This document shows positions 51,453 through 60,509 of a stretch of 64,000 bases of DNA, one piece after another. Each line of letters begins with the position of its first letter. The first letter of the stretch is position 1. Position numbers and translations under genes: made by a program. A model generated the notes under the pieces. The model ran no database searches, was not told the origin of the DNA, and was given only the letters and a program-made list of their open reading frames with translations. Source of the DNA: Porcincola sp945869225 (GTDB taxonomy: Bacteria > Bacillota > Clostridia > Lachnospirales > Lachnospiraceae); the NCBI RefSeq assembly GCF_052118625.1, contig NZ_JBQKGW010000014.1, forward strand, positions 15,780 to 79,779, written 5' to 3'.

Positions 51453-52457
51453 ATGGGTGAGTGGATTCAGAATGAAGTCCTTGGCATGAAATGGCTGAAC
51501 CGGCTGGTCGGCCGCGCGCTTTCAGCCATGGGGCTGGATTTGTCCGGAAGGATTGGCGGGAGTATTCAGTTTTTTTTCTATGATGTGATCAAGATTACAA
51601 TCCTGCTCTGCGTGCTGATCTTCATGATTTCGTACATCCAGAGTTTTTTCCCGCCTGAGCGGAGCAGGAGGATTATGGGAAGGTTCCATGGAATCTGGGC
51701 AAACCTGATTGGAGCGTTACTCGGGACGGTGACGCCTTTTTGTTCCTGTTCCTCGATCCCGATCTTCATGGGATTTACAAGCGCAGGCCTTCCGCTCGGC
51801 GTGACATTCTCGTTCCTGATCTCATCTCCGATGGTAGATCTCGGAAGTCTCGTCCTTCTGATGGGTATCTTCGGGTATCGGATTGCTCTCATCTATGTGG
51901 CGGCAGGGCTTTTCATTGCGGCAGCCGGCGGAACGCTCATCGAACACCTGCATATGGAGGATCAGGTTGAGAACTTTATCCGGAACACCAGCTCGGCAGT
52001 AGACATTACAGCGCCGGATCTGACCGTCCGGGACAGGCTGATCTATGCACGGGATCAGGTTGCGTCAACATTCCGCAAGGTTTTTCCGTATATTCTCCTC
52101 GGGGTCGGGATCGGGGCAGTGATACATAACTGGATTCCGCAGCGGGTGGTAGAGACTGTCCTGGGCAACAGAAATCCCTTTGGCGTGATCCTGGCAACAC
52201 TGGTCGGGGTTCCGATGTATGCGGATATCTTTGGAACAATCCCCGTGGCGGAGGCGCTTTTATCAAAAGGGGCTCTGCTCGGAACTGTGCTCAGCTTTAT
52301 GATGGCGGTCACAACGCTGAGTCTCCCATCGCTGATCATGCTGAGAAAGGCCATCAAGCCGAAGCTGCTGACAGTCTTCATTGTCATATGTATCGCAGGA
52401 ATCATCGTTGTCGGGTATGGATTTAACGTTTTTCAGGGCGTACTGACAGGAATCTGA
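51453..52457 (+). CDS. ArsP/DUF318-type permease
   Basis: A 334-aa membrane protein with about eight to ten helices. The signature TPFCSCSSIPIFMGF carries the cysteine pair typical of the DUF318/YraQ/ArsP family. ArsP exports trivalent methylated or aromatic arsenicals; other members have unknown roles. The ATG at 51453 follows GAGGAAGAGG. It is the first gene of the ars operon, directly behind the promoter/operator, so an arsenical or related metalloid substrate is likely. Confidence 0.8.
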   Translation: MGEWIQNEVLGMKWLNRLVGRALSAMGLDLSGRIGGSIQFFFYDVIKITILLCVLIFMISYIQSFFPPERSRRIMGRFHGIWANLIGALLGTVTPFCSCSSIPIFMGFTSAGLPLGVTFSFLISSPMVDLGSLVLLMGIFGYRIALIYVAAGLFIAAAGGTLIEHLHMEDQVENFIRNTSSAVDITAPDLTVRDRLIYARDQVASTFRKVFPYILLGVGIGAVIHNWIPQRVVETVLGNRNPFGVILATLVGVPMYADIFGTIPVAEALLSKGALLGTVLSFMMAVTTLSLPSLIMLRKAIKPKLLTVFIVICIAGIIVVGYGFNVFQGVLTGI

Positions 52458-52584
52458 TGATACAGAAGTGTAGGCAGGGGGAGACAGGAATACCCCGTTG
52501 GGAAACAGAGCGATCTGTGACAGGGGGATCCATGCAGGAAGTGACAGAAAGCACAGACAGCCAGTGGGAAGGAGGTGAGCGCAT

Positions 52585-52980
52585 ATGAATGCAATGGACG
52601 CCGCGCTGATCTGCAGGGCGCTTGGAGATTCCAACCGAATCCAGATCGTAGAGCTGCTGATGAACGGGGAAATGTGCGGATGCAGGCTGCTGGAACACTT
52701 CCAGATTGCACAGCCGACACTGTCCCATCATATGAAGGTTCTGACAGAATGCGGTCTTGTGAATGGGCGGAAGGAGTGGAAGAATACCTACTATTCCCTG
52801 AACTGCAATGTTCTGACCGCATTTCGTGAATATATTGATCACCTGAACTGCGGGAAATCCTGCAGCCGGAAAAGCGAAGACAGAGACTGCTGTGATCAGG
52901 AGAATCCAGGCCAGGTCTGTCAGGACGTGGGGAAAACCGCCGGAGGCTGCTGCGGGCAGAAACCGGCAGACCGATGCTGA
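52585..52980 (+). CDS. arsR: ArsR-family metalloregulator
   Basis: A 131-aa winged-HTH repressor. ALGDSNRIQIVELLMNGEMCG leads into the DNA-recognition helix with IAQPTLSHHMKVL. The sensing region carries cysteines in MCGC, plus a long Cys-rich C-terminal tail (NCGKSCSRK, RDCCDQ, GGCCGQ, final DRC) that could bind trivalent metalloid. A near-perfect GGAAGGAGGTGA stands 6 nt before the ATG. It sits between the permease and acr3, and is expected to repress the operon from the 51421 palindrome. Confidence 0.92.
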   Translation: MNAMDAALICRALGDSNRIQIVELLMNGEMCGCRLLEHFQIAQPTLSHHMKVLTECGLVNGRKEWKNTYYSLNCNVLTAFREYIDHLNCGKSCSRKSEDRDCCDQENPGQVCQDVGKTAGGCCGQKPADRC

Positions 52981-53029
52981 CAAAACCACTTTCGGAACGA
53001 AAAAAGGATACAGGGAGGATGTAAAAGAG

Positions 53030-54094
53030 ATGCCAAAGACGATGAAAACACAGAACAAGGGAATCAGTTTTTTTCAGCGGTACCTGACCGTATGGGTATT
53101 GCTGTGCATGGCTGCAGGGGTGCTGATCGGACATTTCCTTCCGATGGTTCCCAGGGTTTTGGGCAGAATGCAGATTGCCGGGATATCGATTCCGATTGCG
53201 GTGCTGATCTGGATCATGATCTACCCGATGATGATTAAGGTGGATTTCCAGAGCATCAGAGAGGTCGGTAAAAATCCGAAAGGACTGTTCGTAACATGGA
53301 TTACAAACTGGCTGATCAAGCCGTTTACCATGTATGGTCTGGCGTATCTGTTCCTGTTTATCGTGTTCCAGCAGTTCATTGCGCCGGAGCTCGCCACTCA
53401 GTACCTGGCCGGGGCAGTTCTTCTGGGCGCGGCACCGTGCACTGCGATGGTTTTTGTATGGAGCACGCTGACGCATGGAAATCCTGCCTACACGGTGGTA
53501 CAGGTTGCGACCAATGACCTGATCATCCTTGTGGCATTCGTTCCGATTGTAAAGTTTCTGCTTGGGGTATCGAAGGTATCGGTGCCGTACAGCACGCTGT
53601 TTGTCAGCATCCTTCTCTTTGTTGTGATCCCGCTTGCTGCGGGAATTGTGACAAGGGTCGGGATTACAGAACGAAAGGGCAGGGACTATCTGGAGAATGT
53701 GTTTGTCCATAAATTTGATCACGTCACGACAATCGGGCTGCTCCTGACGCTGGTGATCATCTTCGCATCCCAGGCGGAGGTGATTCTCTCCAATCCGGTG
53801 CACATCATCCTGATCGCGGTGCCGCTCATCATCCAGACATTCCTGATCTTCTTTATCGCTTACGGAGCAGCAAAGCTGGTGGGGCTTCCATACGACATTG
53901 CCGCACCTGCAGGACTGATCGGTGCATCGAATTTCTTTGAGCTGGCGGTTGCGGTTGCCATTGCCCTGTTCGGGACGACAAGTCCGGCGGCTCTCGCGAC
54001 CACAGTTGGTGTGCTGACAGAGGTTCCGGTTATGCTGACACTAGTGAAAATTGCGAACAGGACGCAGAGTCATTTTCAGAAGAGACAGGCATGA
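53030..54094 (+). CDS. acr3: Acr3-type arsenite efflux transporter
   Basis: A 354-aa transporter of the Acr3 (bile/arsenite/riboflavin) family with ten helices. The essential Cys lies in GAAPCTAMVFVWS of helix 4. IWIMIYPMMIKVDF and the second-half GLIGASNFFELAVAVAI block with its Glu are conserved family positions. It extrudes As(III) using the proton-motive force. The ATG at 53030 is chosen from family alignment; the spacing to GGGAGG is long. It follows arsR in the operon. Confidence 0.94.
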   Translation: MPKTMKTQNKGISFFQRYLTVWVLLCMAAGVLIGHFLPMVPRVLGRMQIAGISIPIAVLIWIMIYPMMIKVDFQSIREVGKNPKGLFVTWITNWLIKPFTMYGLAYLFLFIVFQQFIAPELATQYLAGAVLLGAAPCTAMVFVWSTLTHGNPAYTVVQVATNDLIILVAFVPIVKFLLGVSKVSVPYSTLFVSILLFVVIPLAAGIVTRVGITERKGRDYLENVFVHKFDHVTTIGLLLTLVIIFASQAEVILSNPVHIILIAVPLIIQTFLIFFIAYGAAKLVGLPYDIAAPAGLIGASNFFELAVAVAIALFGTTSPAALATTVGVLTEVPVMLTLVKIANRTQSHFQKRQA

Positions 54095-54122
54095 GCATGC
54101 ACATGATTAGGAGGATAATGCG

Positions 54123-54350
54123 ATGAACATCAAGGTTTTAGGAGGAGGCTGCAGCAAGTGCGAGGCCCTGCTGGAGAACACAAAGAAGGCTGTACAGGAG
54201 AAAGGGATTGAGGCGGAGATCGAGTATATCACCGATTTCAGCGTCATTGCCGGATATGGTATCATGAGTACGCCGGCACTGATGATTGACGGGAAGGTCG
54301 TCTCAACAGGACGTGTCCTGAATGAGAAGCAGATCGGAAAGCTGTTATGA
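54123..54350 (+). CDS. small thioredoxin-like redox protein (75 aa)
   Basis: A thioredoxin-fold mini-protein of the MTH895/redox-active disulfide type. The active site is GGGCSKCEAL (Cys10, Cys13), and the cis-Pro loop is MSTPALMIDGKVV. It has no signal peptide. It overlaps arsC by 4 nt (ATGA), so it could be the dedicated electron donor of ArsC or act on the permease. Small proteins of this type are often found beside DUF318 permeases. Confidence 0.85.
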   Translation: MNIKVLGGGCSKCEALLENTKKAVQEKGIEAEIEYITDFSVIAGYGIMSTPALMIDGKVVSTGRVLNEKQIGKLL

Positions 54351-54796
54351 ATCAGCAAGGGAGGAAACCGAGGGTCGGATTCATCTGTACACATAATTCC
54401 TGCCGCAGCCAGATCGCGGAGGCTCTGGGAAGATACCTGGCCGGGGACGTCTTTGAAAGTTATTCAGCAGGCACAGAGATCAGGGACAGGATCAATCCGG
54501 ATGCAGTCCGTCTGATGAAGGAACAGTACGGAATAGACATGATAAAAGAAGGGCAGCACAACAAAACGTTGGATGCCCTTCCGGAGCTTGATATTGTGGT
54601 TACGATGGGGTGCGGCGTGAAGTGCCCGTATCTTCCCTGCAGGGAACGGTTCGACTGGGGAATCCCGGATCCGACCGGAACCTCTGACGGAGAATTCACG
54701 GCGGTCATCCATCAGATTGAGAAAGAGATCGGTTTATTGAAGGATCAGTTGAAAGGGAACCATCCGGATTCTGGTACAGAGGCGCTCCCTTCGTGA
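54347..54796 (+). CDS. arsC: arsenate reductase, low-molecular-weight phosphatase type
   Basis: Reduces arsenate to arsenite for export. The 149-aa protein has the P-loop FICTHNSCRSQIAEA with the nucleophilic Cys. Two further cysteines in VTMGCGVKCPYLPC support the thioredoxin-coupled intramolecular disulfide relay, followed by the catalytic WGIPDPTG. It is the last gene of the operon and is coupled to the thioredoxin-like protein. Confidence 0.94.
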   Translation: MNQQGRKPRVGFICTHNSCRSQIAEALGRYLAGDVFESYSAGTEIRDRINPDAVRLMKEQYGIDMIKEGQHNKTLDALPELDIVVTMGCGVKCPYLPCRERFDWGIPDPTGTSDGEFTAVIHQIEKEIGLLKDQLKGNHPDSGTEALPS

Positions 54797-54928
54797 GGGG
54801 ATCGGATGCAGACAAACGATCGGTCCGCTGCAGGCAGGTCAGGCGAATTTCTGCGCGAGCAGGCAGATATTCCGGGAAAAGTGGTGCAATGGAACAAGCA
54901 CAGGTAAACGAATAATGGAGGAAGACGT

Positions 54929-55405
54929 ATGTTTCGTGAAATGCGGCGAAAAAAGCAGCAGGTATCGAAAGAAGCGTGCATCGATATTCTGAAGTGGGAG
55001 AAGCGCGGAGCTCTGGCCGTGAATGGCGAGGATGGATATCCATATGTGGTCCCGGTAAACTTTTATTATGATGAGCCGACAGAGACGCTCTATTTCCACG
55101 GTGCGAAGACCGGGCATAAAATCGATTCGATCCAGAAGAATCCCAAAGTGTGTTTTACAGTTTGGACTTCTGGTACTCGTAAGGAGGGGGACTGGGCCTA
55201 TTACGTGTCAAGTGTTGTTGTGTTCGGAACGGCAAGCCTGGTCACGGACAGCGATCTTCTTCGTGAAAAACTCAGGGCGATCGGGCTGAAGTACTATCCG
55301 ACCGCTGAGGAAGTGGATCAGGTGATGCATAGAACTCTGAGGAATGTCCAGATGATTGCGGTTCATGTTGATCATATGACAGGAAAGCTTGTACACGAAA
55401 AGTAA
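54929..55405 (+). CDS. pyridoxamine 5'-phosphate oxidase-like flavoprotein (NimA type)
   Basis: A 158-aa split-barrel flavoprotein. The pattern MRRKKQQVSKEACIDIL, then GALAVNGEDGYPYVVPVNFYY, HGAKTGHKIDSI and KVCFTVW matches the family that includes nitroimidazole reductase NimA. FMN binding and reduction of nitro compounds are possible; the true substrate is unknown. GGAGG lies before the ATG. The next gene starts in its stop region (TAATG). Confidence 0.85.
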   Translation: MFREMRRKKQQVSKEACIDILKWEKRGALAVNGEDGYPYVVPVNFYYDEPTETLYFHGAKTGHKIDSIQKNPKVCFTVWTSGTRKEGDWAYYVSSVVVFGTASLVTDSDLLREKLRAIGLKYYPTAEEVDQVMHRTLRNVQMIAVHVDHMTGKLVHEK

Positions 55406-55713
55406 TGAAATCTTACAGGTATACTGATATGGATGTTGCGGATACACTGGAACGGCTTCATCGGATGGCGGTGGAAGACGCGGATTTGAGAAAACGCCTT
55501 TTAGAAACAAAGAATCAGGAGAATCCATTGTCCGCATTTTGCGCAATCAGTACAGAGGCCGGGCTTCCGCTGCATGCGATGGATCTGATTGAGTATGGAG
55601 AATCAGCCTACGCGGCAATGCGGCGAAGTACAAACGGCGGCGGTGAGAATTCTCCGCTGCTCTCTTACGAGGATGACGCCTACGAGTTATTTCTGAGCGG
55701 GCTTCAGGAATAG
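55405..55713 (+). CDS. small acidic protein, Nif11-like (102 aa)
   Basis: Starts within the stop of the NimA-like gene (TAATG), so it is translationally coupled to it. The pattern of an acidic helix (LRKRLLETKNQENPLSAF), then a Gly turn and another helix (STEAGLPLHAMDLI), resembles Nif11-type domains. The Gly-Gly-Gly segment (NGGGENSPL) near the C-terminus is also reminiscent of Nif11 leader peptides, but no maturation or export gene is adjacent. The similarity is by eye only and the function is unknown. Confidence 0.6.
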   Translation: MKSYRYTDMDVADTLERLHRMAVEDADLRKRLLETKNQENPLSAFCAISTEAGLPLHAMDLIEYGESAYAAMRRSTNGGGENSPLLSYEDDAYELFLSGLQE

Positions 55714-55821
55714 GGGGAATCAATCGAATCGTGGCAGGCGAAGTATCCCTCTTCAGTCTGAGATAATGATACAAAATTTTCGAAAGGCATGCGTCTGACT
55801 TCGCTAGAAAGGGAAAGGAAT

Positions 55822-57117
55822 ATGAGACTCAGAAAAGACAATGCGGCGCTGCAGCCTCCGATGGGCTGGAACAGCTGGGACTGCTTCGCAGCAGGAGTGA
55901 CGGAGAAGCAGCTTCTGGATAATGCGGCTGGACTGGCGCAGCTGAAGTCCTGCGGCTGGGAATATGTTGTCTGTGACATCCAGTGGTCGGAGCCGCTGGC
56001 GGCAAGTGAGAAAGATAACGGTGTTGTGTATCGGAAGTTCGCACCGCTCACGCTGGATGCATGGGGACGGCAGATTCCGGCACTAAACCGATTTCCGTCT
56101 TCTGCAGATGGAAAAGGCTTTGCTCCAATCGCTGAAAAAATTCATGCCATGGGGCTGAAGTTCGGCATTCATATCATGCGTGGTATTCCGAGACAGGCAG
56201 TACATGAGCGGCTGCCGATCTTTGGAACCGATGCGACAGCGGATGAGGCAGCCCGACCGGATTCGATCTGCTGCTGGAACGGCGATATGTACGGTGTTGA
56301 CCCGGCTTCTCTCGCAGGACAGGCTTATTATGATTCTATCTTCCAGCTGTATGCAGACTGGGGTGTGGATTTTGTGAAGGTGGATGACATCTGCCATGAG
56401 CATCTCTACGTTGATGATCCATATGGGGCAGCAGAGGTAGAAATGATCCGCCGCGCAATCGATAAAACTGGGAGACCGATGTGCCTGTCCCTCTCGCCGG
56501 GACCGGCGGTGATCGAAAAAGCATGGCATCTGGAACATTATGCCAATATGTGGCGCATCACGGATGATTTCTGGGACGATTGGAAGCTTCTTCTGGATAT
56601 GTTTGGCCGCTGCGAGTTATGGCAGGGACATGGAAAGCCGGGATGCTGGCCGGATTGCGACATGCTGCCATTGGGGAAAATCGGTACCGGATTCGGCCAG
56701 CCGAGACAGACGAATTTCACACATGCGGAGCAGCGCACGCTGATGACGCTCTGGTGCATTTTCCGCTCTCCGCTGATCATGGGTGGTGACCTGACACAGC
56801 TGGATGAATGGACACGATCGCTTCTGACCAATGAGAAGATTCTTGCGGCGCAGCGGACTGGCAGGGAACCGGAGCAGATGGAGCGGAATGAAAAACATGC
56901 TGTCTGGACGAGCCTGACGCAGGAAGGCGGACGGTATCTGGCGCTTTTCAATCTCGAGGATCAGGCGCAGACAATATCGGCGTCTCTTTCTGATTTGGAA
57001 TTTGATGTGCGTAGTGCAGAGGACCTGTGGGGTGATACACCGGCCACGTTTTCCGGAGGCTGCATTCAGGCAGAACTTCCGCCGCACGGCGCGGGAATGT
57101 ATCTTCTGCAGAAGTGA
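55822..57117 (+). CDS. GH27 family glycosidase (alpha-galactosidase-like)
   Basis: A 431-aa cytoplasmic GH27 enzyme. PPMGWNSWDCFA opens the barrel. The nucleophile Asp is in VDFVKVDDIC and the acid/base Asp in MWRITDDFWDDW. FRSPLIMGGDLTQL precedes a C-terminal beta-sandwich. No signal peptide is present. GH27 covers alpha-galactosidase, alpha-N-acetylgalactosaminidase and beta-L-arabinopyranosidase; the sequence alone does not fix which. AAAGGAAT precedes the ATG at 55822. It stands first in a plant-glycan locus. Confidence 0.9.
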   Translation: MRLRKDNAALQPPMGWNSWDCFAAGVTEKQLLDNAAGLAQLKSCGWEYVVCDIQWSEPLAASEKDNGVVYRKFAPLTLDAWGRQIPALNRFPSSADGKGFAPIAEKIHAMGLKFGIHIMRGIPRQAVHERLPIFGTDATADEAARPDSICCWNGDMYGVDPASLAGQAYYDSIFQLYADWGVDFVKVDDICHEHLYVDDPYGAAEVEMIRRAIDKTGRPMCLSLSPGPAVIEKAWHLEHYANMWRITDDFWDDWKLLLDMFGRCELWQGHGKPGCWPDCDMLPLGKIGTGFGQPRQTNFTHAEQRTLMTLWCIFRSPLIMGGDLTQLDEWTRSLLTNEKILAAQRTGREPEQMERNEKHAVWTSLTQEGGRYLALFNLEDQAQTISASLSDLEFDVRSAEDLWGDTPATFSGGCIQAELPPHGAGMYLLQK

Positions 57118-57319
57118 AGAAGACTGATGGCGGCAGCCCTCTTTCCCTATAACTTATCTATCAGGAGAAAGTCCCGGAGTTTGTAATGGTAAACAGTGCT
57201 GGTTGAAGATAGAAGAAGGAAGGATTTGGCAGCAGGCAGATATACAACATAAAAATGTGATATCCGATGATACAAAAGAGCAGATGCCTGGAGCGTGATG
57301 AAGCAGATGCAGGGAATGA

Positions 57320-58255
57320 ATGCTGATGGATAATTACCAGGAAAAGTACACGCTGGAGAGTGTCGATTACGGCTCGCAGCTTCGCGGGAAATCATTTGTT
57401 ACCTCCATTGGATTCAGTGCGTGGCATTGGCATTACGAATATGAACTGATGCTGGTTCTGAAGGGGAAGGTGACACTCCGGTCAGAGAAGTGGACAGGAC
57501 CTGTTACAGAGGGAAATCTCGTGCTTGTAAACTCAAAAGAGCTGCATTCTATTGTTGGCGGGAATGAGGCAAATCTCTGTGGGTTTGTACAGTTAAGCCC
57601 GGATCTTTTCAGAAGCGGGACGGAGGACAAGCGGCAGTTCAGGTTTTTTCTGAACAGTATGAATCAGGATGAGCAGCCGGAAGAAGGAATTGTATCCATC
57701 CGGAACCATGTGTCGAGAATCCTGATGTGTACGCTCATCGAGCAGGAGCAGACAGTATACAGGCTTCGGGGAGAAATGTATAGTCTGGTAGCAGATCTGG
57801 TGGAGGGTGCAGATTATGACATCCTTATGAGACGGCAGAAGGAAGAAACAGGGTCTGAAGAGCTTCTGGATATGATCGACTACATTCGCCGGCATGCAGC
57901 AGAAGACCATCTGAGTGCGATGCTGGCACATGAGTTTGGAGTCGGGGAGAAGACGCTCTATCGCTATTTCAAGGCCGGACTTGGGATGTCCGTACGGGAT
58001 TTCATAGAGGAAATGAGAGTCCAGCAGGCCAGAAAACTTCTGCGGACGACCGACCATGACATGCCTTTTATCATCGATGCCTGTGGATTTGGATCGGAAA
58101 AAACATTCTACAGATCATTCCAGAAATTGACCGGCCAGACCCCGCTCAGCTACAGAAAATCAGATGGCGGAGACACCGGACATGCAGAGGTTCGGGGATA
58201 TCTGGATTACGAGAGATACGAAGCGCTCGACCTGTTGAAAGGATTTCTGTCATGA
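57320..58255 (+). CDS. AraC-family transcriptional regulator
   Basis: A 311-aa activator-type protein. An N-terminal cupin-like sensing domain (HYEYELMLVLKGKVTL, NSKELHSIVGG) is followed by the double HTH at about 190-285 (FGVGEKTLYRYFKAGLG and CGFGSEKTFYRSFQKLTGQTPLSYRK). ATG at 57320 or 57326; AGGGA spacing slightly favours the second. It overlaps the GH3 gene by 4 nt (ATGA). Control of the surrounding glycosidase genes is likely; the sugar inducer is unknown. Confidence 0.92.
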   Translation: MLMDNYQEKYTLESVDYGSQLRGKSFVTSIGFSAWHWHYEYELMLVLKGKVTLRSEKWTGPVTEGNLVLVNSKELHSIVGGNEANLCGFVQLSPDLFRSGTEDKRQFRFFLNSMNQDEQPEEGIVSIRNHVSRILMCTLIEQEQTVYRLRGEMYSLVADLVEGADYDILMRRQKEETGSEELLDMIDYIRRHAAEDHLSAMLAHEFGVGEKTLYRYFKAGLGMSVRDFIEEMRVQQARKLLRTTDHDMPFIIDACGFGSEKTFYRSFQKLTGQTPLSYRKSDGGDTGHAEVRGYLDYERYEALDLLKGFLS

Positions 58256-60327
58256 AGCCGGAATGGATTGTGCAGAATATGTCACTTGAGGAAAAGGTGC
58301 ATCTGATGAGCGGACGGGCTGACCGCTCCAGAATCCATGGCGCGCTCAAGGGAACATTATCGGAACATTATAATGAAAAGCCCTACGTGGCAGGGGGCAA
58401 TGACAGACTTCATGTGCCGGAGATCAGATTCTGCGACGGGCCGAGAGGTGTCGTCTGCGGCAGAGGGAAAGCCACCTGTTTTCCTGTCCCGATGGTTCGG
58501 GCAGCCGGCTTCAATCCGGATCTGGAGGAGAAAATCGGGACGGTGATTGCGCAGGAGGCGCAGCAGTTCGGAGCCAATTTCTTTGGCGGGATCTGCATCA
58601 ATTACCTCTATCATCCAGGATGGGGGCGGGCACAGGAAACGTACGGGGAAGATGATTTTCTGCTCGGAGAGATGGGCGGAGCGATGGTCAGGGGTGTCCA
58701 GAGCGCCGGCGTCATTGCCTGCCTGAAACATTTCGCCTTTAATCAGATGGAAAATCAGCGCTTCCGCGTGAATGTGCGCTGCGATCGTCTGCGGACGGAA
58801 CGGGAAGTGTTCCTGCGGCACTTTGAGAAATGCATCCGCCGAGACCACGCAGGAGCTGTCATGAGTGCCTATAACGCCTACAATGGCGTGATGTGCGGAC
58901 ACAGCCGATATCTGCTTCATGATGTCTTGAAAGAGGAGTGGGGGTTTCAGGGCTTTCTTATCAGTGATTTTACCTGGGGCGTGAAGGACACTGTTGCAGC
59001 TGCGCTGGCAGGCCAGACGGTTGAAATGGCAGACACCAAATTCTATGGTGAAAAACTGGTGGAAGCAGTCCGCAAGGGGCTCGTTCCGGAGTCTGTGATT
59101 GACGATGCGGCGCTCCGCATTGTCCGAACCATGAAATCATTTGAAAAGATTTCCATGGAATCGGGAAAGAGAAAAAGACTGAAGAAGGGAGAGATCCGGG
59201 AGCTGGCCCTTCAGTCTGCAGAGGAGGGAATCGTCCTGCTGAAGAACGAAGGGAATGTACTTCCATTTTCGAAGAGAAGGCTCCACACGATCGCAGTGTT
59301 CGGGGAGCTGGCTGAAGAAGGGAACCAGGGAGACAGAGGCTCTGCAAGAGTGTATCCGGAGCACGTTGTCTCTCCGCTCGAAGGGCTGATGAAGCTGGTA
59401 AATGGGACGACAGATGTCATCTATTATCGCGGGCATAATATCGCTCACGCAAAACGCCTTGCAGATGAAGCGGATTGTGTGATCGTGATCGCAGGATTGA
59501 CATACCTGGATGAGGGAGAAGCCCTCTCGAAAGATCAGTTTACGGCTGAGCGGGGAACTTCAGTCGGAGGGGACCGGGAAGGCAGACTGCGTCTGCATGA
59601 TGGAGATGAGAAGCTTTTGAATGAAATCGGCAAAGTTAATCCCAATACTGCCGTTGTCATGATATCCGGATCGACCGTGATTCCGGGAAAATGGATCAGC
59701 CAGGTGCCGGCCTTACTGTGGGCGGGCTATGGCGGCCAGGAAGGCGGCCATGCGATCGCCCGCGTTCTGTTTGGCGAGGCTGAACCTGGCGGAAGGCTTC
59801 CATATACAATCCCGCAGCGGGAGGAAGATCTGCCGGATCTGGACTTTGAAGCGACAGAGGTGACATATCAGTATTACAGCGGATACCGGAAGCTTGCACA
59901 TGACGGGATCAGAGCCATGTATCCGTTTGGGTATGGATTGTCTTATACTTCATTTTCGTTGTCTGATGTATCGGTCAGGAAGGGAGAGATTACGTCCGAT
60001 GAGAAGGTGGAAGGAGAAACGGAATGGAACGACGCCCCGGTTCTCACTGTTTTTTGTCATATCAGCAATACCGGAAAAAGACGCGGCTCCACCGTTGTGC
60101 AGGTGTATGTGGAAACCGCGAGGTGCCCTGTACCGGCCTTGAAAGGATTTCTGAAGGTAACGCTGGAAGCCGGAACTGGCAGGGATATTCAGATTCCGGT
60201 TTCCTGCGATGATCTGAAGTATTTTGATGAAAAGGAACGTGCTTTCAGGCTGGAGCATGGGAATTTCAGCATTCATGTCGGATTTAGTTCAGAACAGATT
60301 GTATGGAGTGGGATGGTGACAAGGTAA
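58252..60327 (+). CDS. GH3 family beta-glycosidase
   Basis: A 691-aa GH3 enzyme. The (beta/alpha)8 domain contains ETYGEDDFLLGEMG, VIACLKHFAFNQMENQR, VMSAYNAYNGVMCG and GFLISDFTWGV, whose Asp is the nucleophile (SDF instead of the common SDW). The alpha/beta sandwich has LLKNEGNVLPF and WAGYGGQEGGHAIA, and a fibronectin type III-like C-terminal domain ends the protein. No signal peptide is seen, so it acts on imported oligosaccharides. Beta-glucosidase or beta-xylosidase are the likely activities. It is coupled to the AraC gene and followed by a terminator. Confidence 0.92.
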   Translation: MKPEWIVQNMSLEEKVHLMSGRADRSRIHGALKGTLSEHYNEKPYVAGGNDRLHVPEIRFCDGPRGVVCGRGKATCFPVPMVRAAGFNPDLEEKIGTVIAQEAQQFGANFFGGICINYLYHPGWGRAQETYGEDDFLLGEMGGAMVRGVQSAGVIACLKHFAFNQMENQRFRVNVRCDRLRTEREVFLRHFEKCIRRDHAGAVMSAYNAYNGVMCGHSRYLLHDVLKEEWGFQGFLISDFTWGVKDTVAAALAGQTVEMADTKFYGEKLVEAVRKGLVPESVIDDAALRIVRTMKSFEKISMESGKRKRLKKGEIRELALQSAEEGIVLLKNEGNVLPFSKRRLHTIAVFGELAEEGNQGDRGSARVYPEHVVSPLEGLMKLVNGTTDVIYYRGHNIAHAKRLADEADCVIVIAGLTYLDEGEALSKDQFTAERGTSVGGDREGRLRLHDGDEKLLNEIGKVNPNTAVVMISGSTVIPGKWISQVPALLWAGYGGQEGGHAIARVLFGEAEPGGRLPYTIPQREEDLPDLDFEATEVTYQYYSGYRKLAHDGIRAMYPFGYGLSYTSFSLSDVSVRKGEITSDEKVEGETEWNDAPVLTVFCHISNTGKRRGSTVVQVYVETARCPVPALKGFLKVTLEAGTGRDIQIPVSCDDLKYFDEKERAFRLEHGNFSIHVGFSSEQIVWSGMVTR

Positions 60328-60356
60328 AGCGGCATCCCCCTTCAGAAAGAGCACTT

Positions 60357-60401
60357 CCATCAGCTGACAGCAGGTGCGCAGGCAGCTGGTGGTATTTTTT
60401 T
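60357..60401 (+). terminator. intrinsic terminator of the GH3 gene
   Basis: CCATCAGCTG pairs with CAGCTGGTGG (one G-U), then TA and seven T. The 60402-60509 stretch that follows holds a weak -10-like TATACT (60459-60464) for the next gene. Confidence 0.75.
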
Positions 60402-60509
60402 GTCCAATTTTGACAGTGGGTATTCCGGATGTGACAGCAGAAGGAGCAGAGATACTTCTATACTGGTATGCATCAGAACGAAAGGAAAAGACAAAAGAGG
60501 AACAGAAAG

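Noticed and set aside
54806..54907. A 33-aa frame (MQTNDRSAAGRSG...) between arsC and the NimA-like gene with a GAGGGGATCGG upstream
   Set aside because: No hydrophobic, catalytic or family feature and unremarkable composition; likely chance.
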